A stretch of DNA of 35,205 nucleotides. It comes from a bacterium. GTDB lineage: Bacteria > Joyebacterota > Joyebacteria > Joyebacterales > Joyebacteraceae. Positions 7,286 through 14,804 of this stretch are shown here, piece by piece; the first letter of the stretch is position 1; the number at the start of each line of letters is the position of its first letter. The notes beneath the pieces were generated by a model. It worked only from the letters and a program-made list of their open reading frames with translations. It was not told where the DNA came from and ran no database searches. Position numbers and translations under genes: made by a program. The stretch is from positions 1-35,205 of the forward strand of contig JALGZK010000021.1 in NCBI GenBank assembly GCA_025774935.1, read 5' to 3'.

Positions 7286-8262
7286 CCTGGATCGTTGACG
7301 ACCTCGCGGGCCTCGCCGCGTTCCTTCGGGGTAAGGGGACCGTGTACGCGCCTGTCGGCGACGGCGGGACGTGCTACGGCAAGCTCGCGCGCGAGCAGGA
7401 ACCCGAGCTCGACTCGCTCACCGACGTCTCCGCTCGACACCTCTTCCAGCCGATGACACACTACTACCTCAAGTTCGAGGACCAGCCGAACGCCGACGCC
7501 GGATTCCGCGACTTCGACACCGCCCCGCGCGTCGTCCTCGGCATGAGGCCGTGCGACCTCAGGGGGCTCGAGGTGCACGACCGCGTGTTCGCCGAGAGCG
7601 AGAGCTACAGGAAGCTCAGGAGCGCGACGACGATCGTGGGCTACCTCTGTCCGGCGCGGGAGTCGAGCTGCTTCTGCGATTCGATGGGGGGCGATCCGCT
7701 GTCCCGCGAGGGGATGGACGTCTCGCTCTACCGGACCGACGACGGGACGTACGTGGTGACCGCTGAGACGGACCGGGGACGTGCCCTGATGGACGGCGCC
7801 CCCTTCGCCCCGTCGGGGCAGGCGCCTCCTCCGAAGTTCGCCGAGGCTGACCACCCGAAGCTCGAGGCGGTTGGGCTCGCCGAGTCGCTGAACGGAACGG
7901 AGGAGTCGGACGGCTGGGAGGACATCGGGTTCGCGTGCGTCAACTGCAGGGTCTGCACGTACGTCTGCCCGACGTGCCACTGTTTCACCGTCACCGACGA
8001 GGTCTTCGGCACCGAGGGGGGACGGGCCACGGTCTGGGACTCGTGCCAGGCGAAGTCGTTCACGAAGGAGGCCTCGGGCCACAACCCGCGGGCCGGGAAA
8101 CCGGAGCGCGTCCGCCAGAGGATCCTCCACAAGTACAACTACTACCCGAAGCTGCACGGGGCCCTCATGTGCAGCGGCTGCGGCCGGTGCATCAAGGGGT
8201 GCCCGACGGGGAGGAACATCGTCGAGGAGCTGACGCTCCTGAGAGGGGGGTCGCGGTCATGA
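7282..8262 (+). CDS. flxB: FlxB-like Fe-S protein related to sulfite reductase subunit A (AsrA)
   Basis: A 326-residue protein of the AsrA/hydrogenase-beta-like family, which carries electrons to or from an AsrB/FlxA flavoprotein. The N-terminal domain contains GMRPCDLRGL and the Cys cluster CPARESSCFCDSMGGD. The C-terminal part has two [4Fe-4S] motifs: CVNCRVCTYVCPTCHC and CSGCGRCIKGCP. It overlaps the preceding gene at ATGA, and its own TGA overlaps the next ATG. Its place directly before the flavoprotein is as expected for a FlxB-FlxA pair. A sulfite reductase role is unlikely because there is no AsrC sirohaem subunit in the operon. Confidence 0.82.
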   Translation: MTWIVDDLAGLAAFLRGKGTVYAPVGDGGTCYGKLAREQEPELDSLTDVSARHLFQPMTHYYLKFEDQPNADAGFRDFDTAPRVVLGMRPCDLRGLEVHDRVFAESESYRKLRSATTIVGYLCPARESSCFCDSMGGDPLSREGMDVSLYRTDDGTYVVTAETDRGRALMDGAPFAPSGQAPPPKFAEADHPKLEAVGLAESLNGTEESDGWEDIGFACVNCRVCTYVCPTCHCFTVTDEVFGTEGGRATVWDSCQAKSFTKEASGHNPRAGKPERVRQRILHKYNYYPKLHGALMCSGCGRCIKGCPTGRNIVEELTLLRGGSRS

Positions 8263-9056
8263 TCGATCTCCTCAAGACGGAGACGGCGAGGGTGCTCGAC
8301 GTCGTGGACGAGGCTCCGGGTCTCAAGACGTTCGTCCTGGAGCCAGCGAACGCGATGGAGTTCTCGCCGGGTCAGTTCGTCCTCGTCTCGAAGCTCGGCG
8401 TCGGGGAGTCGGTCTTCGCGATCTCCTCCGATCCGAGCGACACCGGGAAGATCGCCGTGAGCGTTCAGGCGCTCGGGAAGAACACGAACGCGCTCCACGA
8501 GCTCGATCCCGGCGAGAGCGTCGGACTCCGGGGTCCGTACGGGAACAGCTTCCCGATCGACGAATGGCGCGGGAAGCGGGTCTTCGTCATCGGCGGGGGG
8601 ATAGGGCTCGCGCCCCTCCGCCCGGTGGTCTACTCTCTCCTAGCAAGGAAGCACGAGTTCCAGTCGCTGTCGCTCGTCTACGGCGCGAGGCTACCTCAAC
8701 TCCTCGCATACAAGCCCGAGCTCGAGAGGTGGAAGGAGGAGATGGAGGTCCACCTCACCGTCGACGAGGCGAGGGACGGCTGGGACGGGAAGGTCGGCGT
8801 GGTGCCGAAGGTCATGACCGAGCTCGCGCTCTCGCCCGACAACGGGGTCGCCGTCATCTGCGGCCCGCCGGTCATGATCCGCTTCGGCCACATCGCTCTC
8901 AGGGATCTGGGATTCTCGGACGAGCAGGTCTACACGACGCTCGAGATGAAGATGAAGTGCGGCGTCGGTCTTTGCGGGCGCTGCAATGTCGACCATCGGT
9001 ACATCTGCAAGGATGGTCCGGTGTTCAGGATGGACGAGATCAACCACTTGGGATAG
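8259..9056 (+). CDS. flxA: FlxA-like FAD/NAD(P)H oxidoreductase
   Basis: This 265-residue flavoprotein is the entry point for NAD(P)H electrons in an Flx-Hdr complex. It follows the ferredoxin-NADP reductase fold: a FAD-binding barrel with RGPYGNSF, a Rossmann nucleotide-binding domain with GGGIGLAPLRPV, and CGPPVMI. A C-terminal [2Fe-2S] motif, KCGVGLCGRCNVDHRYIC, resembles PyrK and AsrB. The MvhD-type protein and HdrA in the same operon favour the NADH:ferredoxin/disulfide bifurcating role described for bacterial FlxABCD-HdrABC. It starts at an ATG embedded in the end of the flxB-like gene. It is the last of the seven overlapping or near-overlapping hdr-flx genes. Confidence 0.87.
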   Translation: MIDLLKTETARVLDVVDEAPGLKTFVLEPANAMEFSPGQFVLVSKLGVGESVFAISSDPSDTGKIAVSVQALGKNTNALHELDPGESVGLRGPYGNSFPIDEWRGKRVFVIGGGIGLAPLRPVVYSLLARKHEFQSLSLVYGARLPQLLAYKPELERWKEEMEVHLTVDEARDGWDGKVGVVPKVMTELALSPDNGVAVICGPPVMIRFGHIALRDLGFSDEQVYTTLEMKMKCGVGLCGRCNVDHRYICKDGPVFRMDEINHLG

Positions 9057-9066
9057 ACAGCCCGAA

Positions 9067-9098
9067 GCTCCGGCTCCTCCGCGCGGCGGGGCCGGAGC
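9067..9098 (+). terminator. Hairpin between the flxA-like gene and the FadL-type gene
   Basis: A perfect 8-bp stem, GCTCCGGC (9067-9074) with GCCGGAGC (9091-9098), encloses a 16-nt GC-rich loop and is followed by GTTCTCGTC. The U-tract is weak, so partial termination or mRNA end protection is more likely than full termination. The next gene still seems to depend on the upstream promoter. Confidence 0.4.
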
Positions 9099-9145
9099 GT
9101 TCTCGTCCCGGGCGCCAGGAGCAGTCTGATTCACAGGAGGCGCAC

Positions 9146-10411
9146 ATGATGAGGTCCTGTGTTCGCATTCTCGCGATCGCCCTCGCGGCGGTCATCCTAA
9201 TTCCGGCCGCGTCGTCCGCGACGAACGGGTACTTCACCCACGGCATCGGCATGAAGTCGAAGGGCATGGGCGGTCTCGGCGTCGCCCTGCCGCACGACGC
9301 GATGGCGGGCGGCGACAACCCGGCGACCATGGCGTTTGTCGGCAACCGCTTCGACGTAGGCCTCGACTGGTTCAGTCGGGACCGCGGGGGCGAGATCGTC
9401 GACAACGGTGCCCCCTTTTTCGCGGACGGGACTTACGACGCCAACGGCGAGGACAGCTTCTGGATCCCCGAGATCGGGACCAACTGGATGTTCGGCGACA
9501 AGGCGTCGATCGGTCTCGTCATCTACGGGAACGGCGGGATGAACACGAGCTATACGACACCGATCTCCCTCCTCGGCACGAGCAACGCGGGCGTGAACCT
9601 GAACCAGGCGTTCATCGTTCCGACGGCTGCCTTCAAGCTCAACGAGGCGCACTCGATCGGCGTCGGCCTCAACGTCGCGTGGCAGAGCTTCAAGGCAACG
9701 GGCCTCCAGAACTTCGACAACGAGCAGAACTCCTCGAACCCGGGCAAGGTCACGAACAACGGTGATGCCACGTCCTGGGGCTACGGCGCGAGTATCGGTT
9801 GGTACGGGCAGATCACGTGCTCGACGGCGGCCGGTATCGTCTACAAGACTCGCACGTACATGAGCGAGTTCGACGAGTACTCAGGGCTCTTCGCCGAGCA
9901 GGGCGACTTCGACGTCCCGCCCTCGATCTGGGGCGGATTCGTCGTGACACCCAACGAGCAGTTCTTCTGGGGTATCGACCTCGGCTACATCTGGTACAGC
10001 AGCATCAAATCGGTCGGGAACCCGCTCTTGCCGAACGCGACCCAGGCGCAGCTCGGCGCGGACGACGGCCCTGGATTCGGCTGGGAGAACGCCCCCGTTG
10101 TGAGGCTGGGCGCGGCCTACGACGTGAACGCAGCGTTCACGGTCAGGGCGGGGTACAACTACGGCAAGCAGCCGATCCCCGAGACCGAGACGCTCTTCAA
10201 CATGCTCGCTCCCGGCGTCGTGGAGCACCACGCGACCCTGGGCGGAACGTGGCGGATGAAACCGTCGATGGAGCTCACGTTCGCGTGGATGTACGCGTTC
10301 GAGAAGACGGTGGAAGGGAATGGATCGATCCCCGACCCCTACGGCGGCGGGGAGGCGAACATCCACATGTCGCAGAGTTCGTTCGGCCTGGCCTTCGGGA
10401 TGCAGTTCTAG
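9146..10411 (+). CDS. FadL/OMPP1-family outer membrane transport protein
   Basis: A predicted 421-residue outer membrane beta-barrel for hydrophobic small molecules. It starts with a signal peptide (hydrophobic core, cleavage near AASSA-TNG). The mature N-terminus TNGYFTHGIG and then KSKGMGGLGVALPHDAMAGGDNPATMAF are characteristic of FadL/TodX/OMPP1 proteins. Many alternating aromatic strands follow, ending in a C-terminal Phe typical of barrels assembled by Bam. AGGAGG (9135-9140) precedes two adjacent ATG codons at 9146 and 9149; I chose the first. It is co-directional with flxA after an 89-nt gap. This may mean that the Hdr-Flx complex handles electrons from oxidising an imported hydrophobic compound, but that is inference. 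Confidence 0.88.
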   Translation: MMRSCVRILAIALAAVILIPAASSATNGYFTHGIGMKSKGMGGLGVALPHDAMAGGDNPATMAFVGNRFDVGLDWFSRDRGGEIVDNGAPFFADGTYDANGEDSFWIPEIGTNWMFGDKASIGLVIYGNGGMNTSYTTPISLLGTSNAGVNLNQAFIVPTAAFKLNEAHSIGVGLNVAWQSFKATGLQNFDNEQNSSNPGKVTNNGDATSWGYGASIGWYGQITCSTAAGIVYKTRTYMSEFDEYSGLFAEQGDFDVPPSIWGGFVVTPNEQFFWGIDLGYIWYSSIKSVGNPLLPNATQAQLGADDGPGFGWENAPVVRLGAAYDVNAAFTVRAGYNYGKQPIPETETLFNMLAPGVVEHHATLGGTWRMKPSMELTFAWMYAFEKTVEGNGSIPDPYGGGEANIHMSQSSFGLAFGMQF

Positions 10412-10527
10412 CTTCGGGTTGTGACGCGCCGCCCGTGGGATGGGATGGGCGGGAGGACGTGACTCGCGGGAGGGGACGGCAGAATCCACACGTGAGAGCC
10501 TGAGAGACGTCCCGGCGCGAGAGCGGA

Positions 10528-10557
10528 GGCGCCGTCCCTCGAGAGAGGGGCGGCGCC
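10528..10557 (+). terminator. Strong hairpin terminator at the end of the hdr-flx-porin operon
   Basis: A 13-bp stem with one G-T pair (10528-10540 with 10545-10557) is closed by a GAGA tetraloop and followed by TTG. A smaller CCGCCC/GGGCGG inverted repeat (10429-10452) lies nearer the stop codon. The 359-nt gap 10412-10770 holds these hairpins and the promoter at 10597-10625; I see no gene in it. Confidence 0.65.
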
Positions 10558-10596
10558 TTGTCACGTCCGGCCCGCACACGGTCCTCACGAGCAATC

Positions 10597-10625
10597 TTGA
10601 TACAGATTTCTGACTGTGGTATCAT
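10597..10625 (+). promoter_or_regulatory. Sigma70-type promoter for the multihaem cytochrome
   Basis: TTGATA (10597-10602) and TATCAT (10620-10625) are separated by exactly 17 bp, in a locally AT-rich stretch between the upstream terminator and the cytochrome gene. It would give a leader of about 140 nt. Confidence 0.65.
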
Positions 10626-10770
10626 TTATGTGTCACTCGGAAGACCGCAGTCCGGGGCTCGAGGGCCCGCGTTGTGCGACCGGGCGCTCGTGCCCCCCTA
10701 CGCGCTCGAGAGACGGGAGGATCCCCGCTCCGACCCCGGCTCGAGACGAGCGACAGCGTGGAGGAGTGTC

Positions 10771-13413
10771 ATGAGGTCGAAAGCGCTCGCCGTCGTCCTG
10801 TGCGTTCTTCTCGTTCTCTCCGGGTTCGGCATCGCGTACGCCCGGAACCCAATCCGGCGCGATTTCTTCGACGTCTACCCCCAAGCTGAGACCACCCAGC
10901 TCGACGACCTCCCGAGCAACGCCGGCCACTGCGGCGCCTGCCACTTCGATTTCGATGGGGGAGGCGCCAGGAACGCGTACGGCGCCGACCTCGAGATCCG
11001 GATCAACGGCGGCATGACGAACGAGCAGGCGATCCTCGACGTCGAGTCGGAGGACTCGGACGGCGACGGGTTCGACAACGTCGTCGAGATTGCCGACCTT
11101 GCGAACTTCGATAACACGCCGGCGTTCCCGGGGCTCTCGTCGGGCAACGTGGGTCTCGTCCTCAACGTCAACCAGGGCGAGGTCGAGCCCTACCTGACCC
11201 CCTCCGGAGGCTCGGACACGACGCCGCCCGACGTCTCCGTCAGCTCGCCAGGCGGTGGAGAGGTTCTCGACGCCAACAGCTACTTCCCGATCGCCTACAC
11301 CGCCACGGACGACAGCGGCGTTGCATCGGTGAACATCTACCTCTCCGACGACTCCGGCGCGACGTGGAGGCCGGTGGCGAGGAACTCGACGCCGGGCACG
11401 GGCTACTCGTGGTTCGTGCCGAACCGTCCGGGAAGTGCCAACCGCATCCGGGTCGAGGCGATCGACGTCGTCGGCAACGCCGGGTACGACGACAGCGCGG
11501 GCGACTTCACGATCACCGCGACGCCTCCGGGCGTCGTTCCGACCACGTTCAGGGACATCGACATGTTCGGGACGCAGCCGTTCGAAGGGGCGATCCTGGA
11601 CGACCCGGACGCGAACTGCGCGACGTGCCACGGGAACTACGACTCCGCACACGAGCCCTGGTACAACTGGCGCGGGAGCATGATGTCCCAGGCCGCGCGC
11701 GACCCGTTCTTCTTCGCGTGCATGGCCGTGGCAGAGCAGGACGCTCCCTCGGTCGGCGACGTCTGCATCAGGTGCCACTCGCCGGGCGGCTGGCAGGAGG
11801 GACGCTCCGTCGACACGAGCGGCGACCTGCTGAACGTCAAGGACCGGCACGGGGTCCAGTGCGACTTCTGCCACCGGGCCGTCGACCACAACTACCTGCC
11901 CGGCGTGAGTCCCATCGAGGACCTGACCGTGCTCGCGACCGTCGACCCGCTCCCGCTCAACTACGGGAACGGCCAGTTCATCAACGACCCCGCGCCATTC
12001 ATGCGAGGGCCGTACTCGGACGCGCAGGCGAGTCACGCGGTTCTCGAATCGCCGTTCCACCGGTCATCGGACGTGTGCGGCCTGTGCCACGACGTCAGCA
12101 ACCCGGTCTTCGTGAGGACGGGGACCCACGACTACACCCCGACCGCGTTCGACGAGCAGCACCCGGACATGGAGATCCGGAACATGGCGCCCGTCGAGCG
12201 GACGTACAGCGAGTGGTCGCGGAGCGAGTACGCGTCCGTCGGCGTATTCGCACCCCAGTTCGCCGGCGACAAGCCCGACGGCATCGTCTCGAGCTGCCAG
12301 GACTGTCACATGCGCGACGTCACGGGGCAGGGCTGCAACGAGCCGGGAGCGCCGACGAGGACAGACCTGGGCCTCCACGACTTCACGGGGGGGAACACGT
12401 TCGTCCCCGACATCATCCCGATGTTCTTCCCGGACGAGGTCGACATCGCCCAGCTCCAGGACGCGAAGGCGCGGGCCGTGCACATGCTCGAGCTCGCGGC
12501 GACGCTCGAGGTGACGCAGGAGGAGTTCGGGGTCACCGTCCGTGTCACGAACGAGACGGGGCACCGGCTGCCCTCCGGCTACCCGGAGGGGCGGCGCGTG
12601 TGGCTACACGTTGAGGCGGTCGACGCCCTCGGCGCGGAGGTCTACGAGTCGGGCGAGTACGACTTCGAGACGGCCGAGCTCCACCACGACGAGGACGCGA
12701 AGATCTACGAGGTGCACCCGGGACTCTCGCCCGGGCTAGCCGCCGCGCTCGGCATGCCGGCGGGGCCGTCGTTCCACTTCGTGCTCTCGGACACCGTCTA
12801 CTCGGACAACAGGATCCCGCCGAGAGGGTTCACGAACGCCGCGTTCGAGGAGATCCAGTCGGCGCCGGTCGGCTATGCCTACGCTGACGGGCAGTACTGG
12901 GACGACACGGAGTATCATCTGCCGATCGAGAGCGACTCGGTGTTCGTGACGCTCTATTACCAGTCGACCTCGAAGGAGTACGTGGAGTTCCTGAGGGACG
13001 CGAACACGACGAACTCCGCGGGACAGGACCTCTACGACGCCTGGGTAACACAAGGGAAGGCGCCGCCGGTCGTGATGGGGCACGTCCGGACGGCCGTCGA
13101 CGTGACGGGCTCCGGCGTCGCCGAAGGCGAGACCTTCAAGTACGAGCTCGACCAGAACTTCCCCAACCCGTTCAACCCCGTGACGATCGTCAGCTACTCG
13201 ATCGCGGAAGAGGGGCCCGTCGAGATCGTCGTGTTCGACGTGAGCGGGAGACTCGTGAGAACGCTCGTCGATGAGGTCCGCGAGGCGGGCCGGTACTCCG
13301 TCCCGTGGGACGGAAGGAACGACGCGGGGCAGCCGCTCGCCTCCGGCGTGTACTTCGTCCGCTATGCGGCCGGCGGGCACTCGTTCTGGCGGAAGGCGGC
13401 GCTTCTCAGATAG
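10771..13413 (+). CDS. Secreted six-haem c-type cytochrome with Ig-like and C-terminal sorting domains
   Basis: An 880-residue extracytoplasmic multihaem protein. The order is: signal peptide (to about residue 26, cleavage at AYA); a first CxxCH at Cys54; an Asp-rich Ca-binding-like loop (DSDGDGFDN); an Ig-like beta domain opening with DTTPPDVSVSSPGGG; then five more CxxCH haem sites at Cys283, 332, 364, 436 and 509 in a cytochrome c554-like region. A long beta-rich region and a C-terminal FlgD-like domain follow, starting NFPNPFNP near residue 795 and ending in a basic Leu-Leu-Arg. Such C-terminal domains direct surface attachment or secretion in FCB-group bacteria. GGAGGAG (10760-10766) precedes the ATG. 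The substrate is unknown; extracellular electron transfer or oxyanion reduction are both possible. Confidence 0.88.
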   Translation: MRSKALAVVLCVLLVLSGFGIAYARNPIRRDFFDVYPQAETTQLDDLPSNAGHCGACHFDFDGGGARNAYGADLEIRINGGMTNEQAILDVESEDSDGDGFDNVVEIADLANFDNTPAFPGLSSGNVGLVLNVNQGEVEPYLTPSGGSDTTPPDVSVSSPGGGEVLDANSYFPIAYTATDDSGVASVNIYLSDDSGATWRPVARNSTPGTGYSWFVPNRPGSANRIRVEAIDVVGNAGYDDSAGDFTITATPPGVVPTTFRDIDMFGTQPFEGAILDDPDANCATCHGNYDSAHEPWYNWRGSMMSQAARDPFFFACMAVAEQDAPSVGDVCIRCHSPGGWQEGRSVDTSGDLLNVKDRHGVQCDFCHRAVDHNYLPGVSPIEDLTVLATVDPLPLNYGNGQFINDPAPFMRGPYSDAQASHAVLESPFHRSSDVCGLCHDVSNPVFVRTGTHDYTPTAFDEQHPDMEIRNMAPVERTYSEWSRSEYASVGVFAPQFAGDKPDGIVSSCQDCHMRDVTGQGCNEPGAPTRTDLGLHDFTGGNTFVPDIIPMFFPDEVDIAQLQDAKARAVHMLELAATLEVTQEEFGVTVRVTNETGHRLPSGYPEGRRVWLHVEAVDALGAEVYESGEYDFETAELHHDEDAKIYEVHPGLSPGLAAALGMPAGPSFHFVLSDTVYSDNRIPPRGFTNAAFEEIQSAPVGYAYADGQYWDDTEYHLPIESDSVFVTLYYQSTSKEYVEFLRDANTTNSAGQDLYDAWVTQGKAPPVVMGHVRTAVDVTGSGVAEGETFKYELDQNFPNPFNPVTIVSYSIAEEGPVEIVVFDVSGRLVRTLVDEVREAGRYSVPWDGRNDAGQPLASGVYFVRYAAGGHSFWRKAALLR

Positions 13414-13462
13414 GCGAGAGGCGACGGCACGCGCCGCAAGCTCTCGATCGCCCCGATAAGAA

Positions 13463-13490
13463 ACGGGGACGGGCCACAGCCCGTCCCCGT
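13463..13490. terminator. Bidirectional terminator between convergent genes
   Basis: A perfect 12-bp stem, ACGGGGACGGGC with GCCCGTCCCCGT, has a CACA loop and lies in the 112-nt gap between the cytochrome gene and the leftward gene at 13526. On the minus strand it is followed by TTTCTTATC, a usable U-tract; the plus-strand tail is CTTGCTCT. Confidence 0.75.
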
Positions 13491-13525
13491 CTTGCTCTCG
13501 GATGTGCCGGTGATCCGCGGACGGG

Positions 13526-14638
13526 TTACCGGTAGAGCGCCTTGATCGATCCCCAGCTTCGCGGCTGCACGGGCGAGTCCGGATCGCCGATGCGGACCGA
13601 CTTGATGTACCAACCGTACTCCTGCGTGCTCGCGCCCGAGCCGAAGAAGAAGCCGATGTGAATGCTCTCTCCGACGTACGCGCTCAGGTCGAAGCAGTCC
13701 CAGACGAATCCCGGCAGGTCGGTCGAGCTGAACACCGGCTCGCTCGCGACGCACCTCGGCCCTTCGTTGTTGGCCCGCGCGGCTATCTCATCGTATGCGG
13801 AGGCCGGCAATAACAGCTCCCACGTCGAGCCTCCGTCGGTCGAGACCTTGACGTTCCCGCCGTCCAGCTCCTCCTCGATCTCGTAGTAGTGGCACAGCTC
13901 CATGCACGCGCAGTCCACGGTGATGTCGATCGGCCCTATGATCGCGACCTGCCCGGCGTTGTTGGGATACGCGCCGTCCAGGTTCGTTCCGAGGACGTTC
14001 ACGATCGGGTCGTCCCCGCAGTCGACCGGCGGGATCGCGTCCGGCTCGCCCCACTCCCAGACCGGCGCGCCGTCGCACGCCAGCGTCGTGTACCCGGGAT
14101 TCGATTCGCTGAAGTCGAACGTATAGCACGCGTCGAGTATCGGACAGCAGTGGGAGACGGGCGTCCAGTCGTACGTGTCGAGCTCGAAGTAGCACACCCA
14201 TCCGTCGACGACAAGGTAGTAGGTCCCCGGATCCAGGCAGCCGGTCACGATCGACTCGGTCCCGGACACGAGACAGTCGAACTCGTCGCAGCTCTCGAGG
14301 AGATACAGGATGTGCGTGCACGAACTCGTCGGTATCGCGGCACCGAACGCGCGACACTCCGGTCCGTCGATCGTGATCTCGTAGACGACCTCGCCCCCGA
14401 GCAGGGACTGTGAGGGCGAGTAGCACGGGAAGCCGTACTGCGTGACGTTCGCGGGCCAGTCCCCATTGTTGTTCCAGACGGAGTCGCCGATCGTGAGAGG
14501 AACTGCGCCCGTGCAGTCGAGGAACTCGCGCTCGGGGGAAGAGACCCCGGGCGCGGGAGCATGGCGCGCTGTCTGCGGGAGCGCTGCCGCGGACATCGCC
14601 ACGACCAGAACTACGGCTAAGCAGGCCCTGTGATGCAT
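13526..14638 (-). CDS. Secreted protein with MAM/jelly-roll-like C-terminal domain, function unknown
   Basis: A 370-residue protein with a clear signal peptide (hydrophobic core after RACL, cleavage near AAALP). The middle part (about 40-170) is rich in Cys, Tyr and Asp and resembles pre-peptidase-type binding domains: DPGTYYLVVDGW. The C-terminal part (about 175-360) looks like a MAM or immune-inhibitor-A-type beta-sandwich, with CHYYEIEEELDGGNVKVS and SAYVGESIHIGFFFGSG. It lacks the FPNPFNP sorting domain found on its neighbours. No catalytic motif is visible. GGAGAGGA precedes the ATG at 14636-14638. It is the last of three leftward secreted-protein genes and has its own promoter candidate. 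Confidence 0.8.
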   Translation of the reverse strand: MHHRACLAVVLVVAMSAAALPQTARHAPAPGVSSPEREFLDCTGAVPLTIGDSVWNNNGDWPANVTQYGFPCYSPSQSLLGGEVVYEITIDGPECRAFGAAIPTSSCTHILYLLESCDEFDCLVSGTESIVTGCLDPGTYYLVVDGWVCYFELDTYDWTPVSHCCPILDACYTFDFSESNPGYTTLACDGAPVWEWGEPDAIPPVDCGDDPIVNVLGTNLDGAYPNNAGQVAIIGPIDITVDCACMELCHYYEIEEELDGGNVKVSTDGGSTWELLLPASAYDEIAARANNEGPRCVASEPVFSSTDLPGFVWDCFDLSAYVGESIHIGFFFGSGASTQEYGWYIKSVRIGDPDSPVQPRSWGSIKALYR

Positions 14639-14717
14639 CGTCGTCCTCTCCGTACGACCACGCGGCGGCGGGCGTCGGCAGCCCCACCCCCTTCCGCGCT
14701 CTCCTCGTTGGGTGCTC

Positions 14718-14746
14718 ATCGTAACCGCAAGCGCCGACAATCGCAA
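14718..14746 (-). promoter_or_regulatory. Promoter candidate for the secreted protein at 13526-14638
   Basis: On the minus strand TTGCGA (14741-14746) and TACGAT (14718-14723) have a 17-bp spacer, about 80 nt upstream of the start codon. Each box matches consensus at 4 of 6 positions. Confidence 0.4.
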
Positions 14747-14804
14747 CATCGACGTGTCGGCCGGAGCGACGACGGGCTGCGATACTGTGGGGGAGGTTCG
14801 CGCT

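Noticed and set aside
7282-9056. Anaerobic sulfite reductase AsrAB
   Set aside because: Sequence motifs match that family, but there is no AsrC sirohaem subunit. The pair sits with an MvhD-type protein and HdrABC, which fits Flx-Hdr better.
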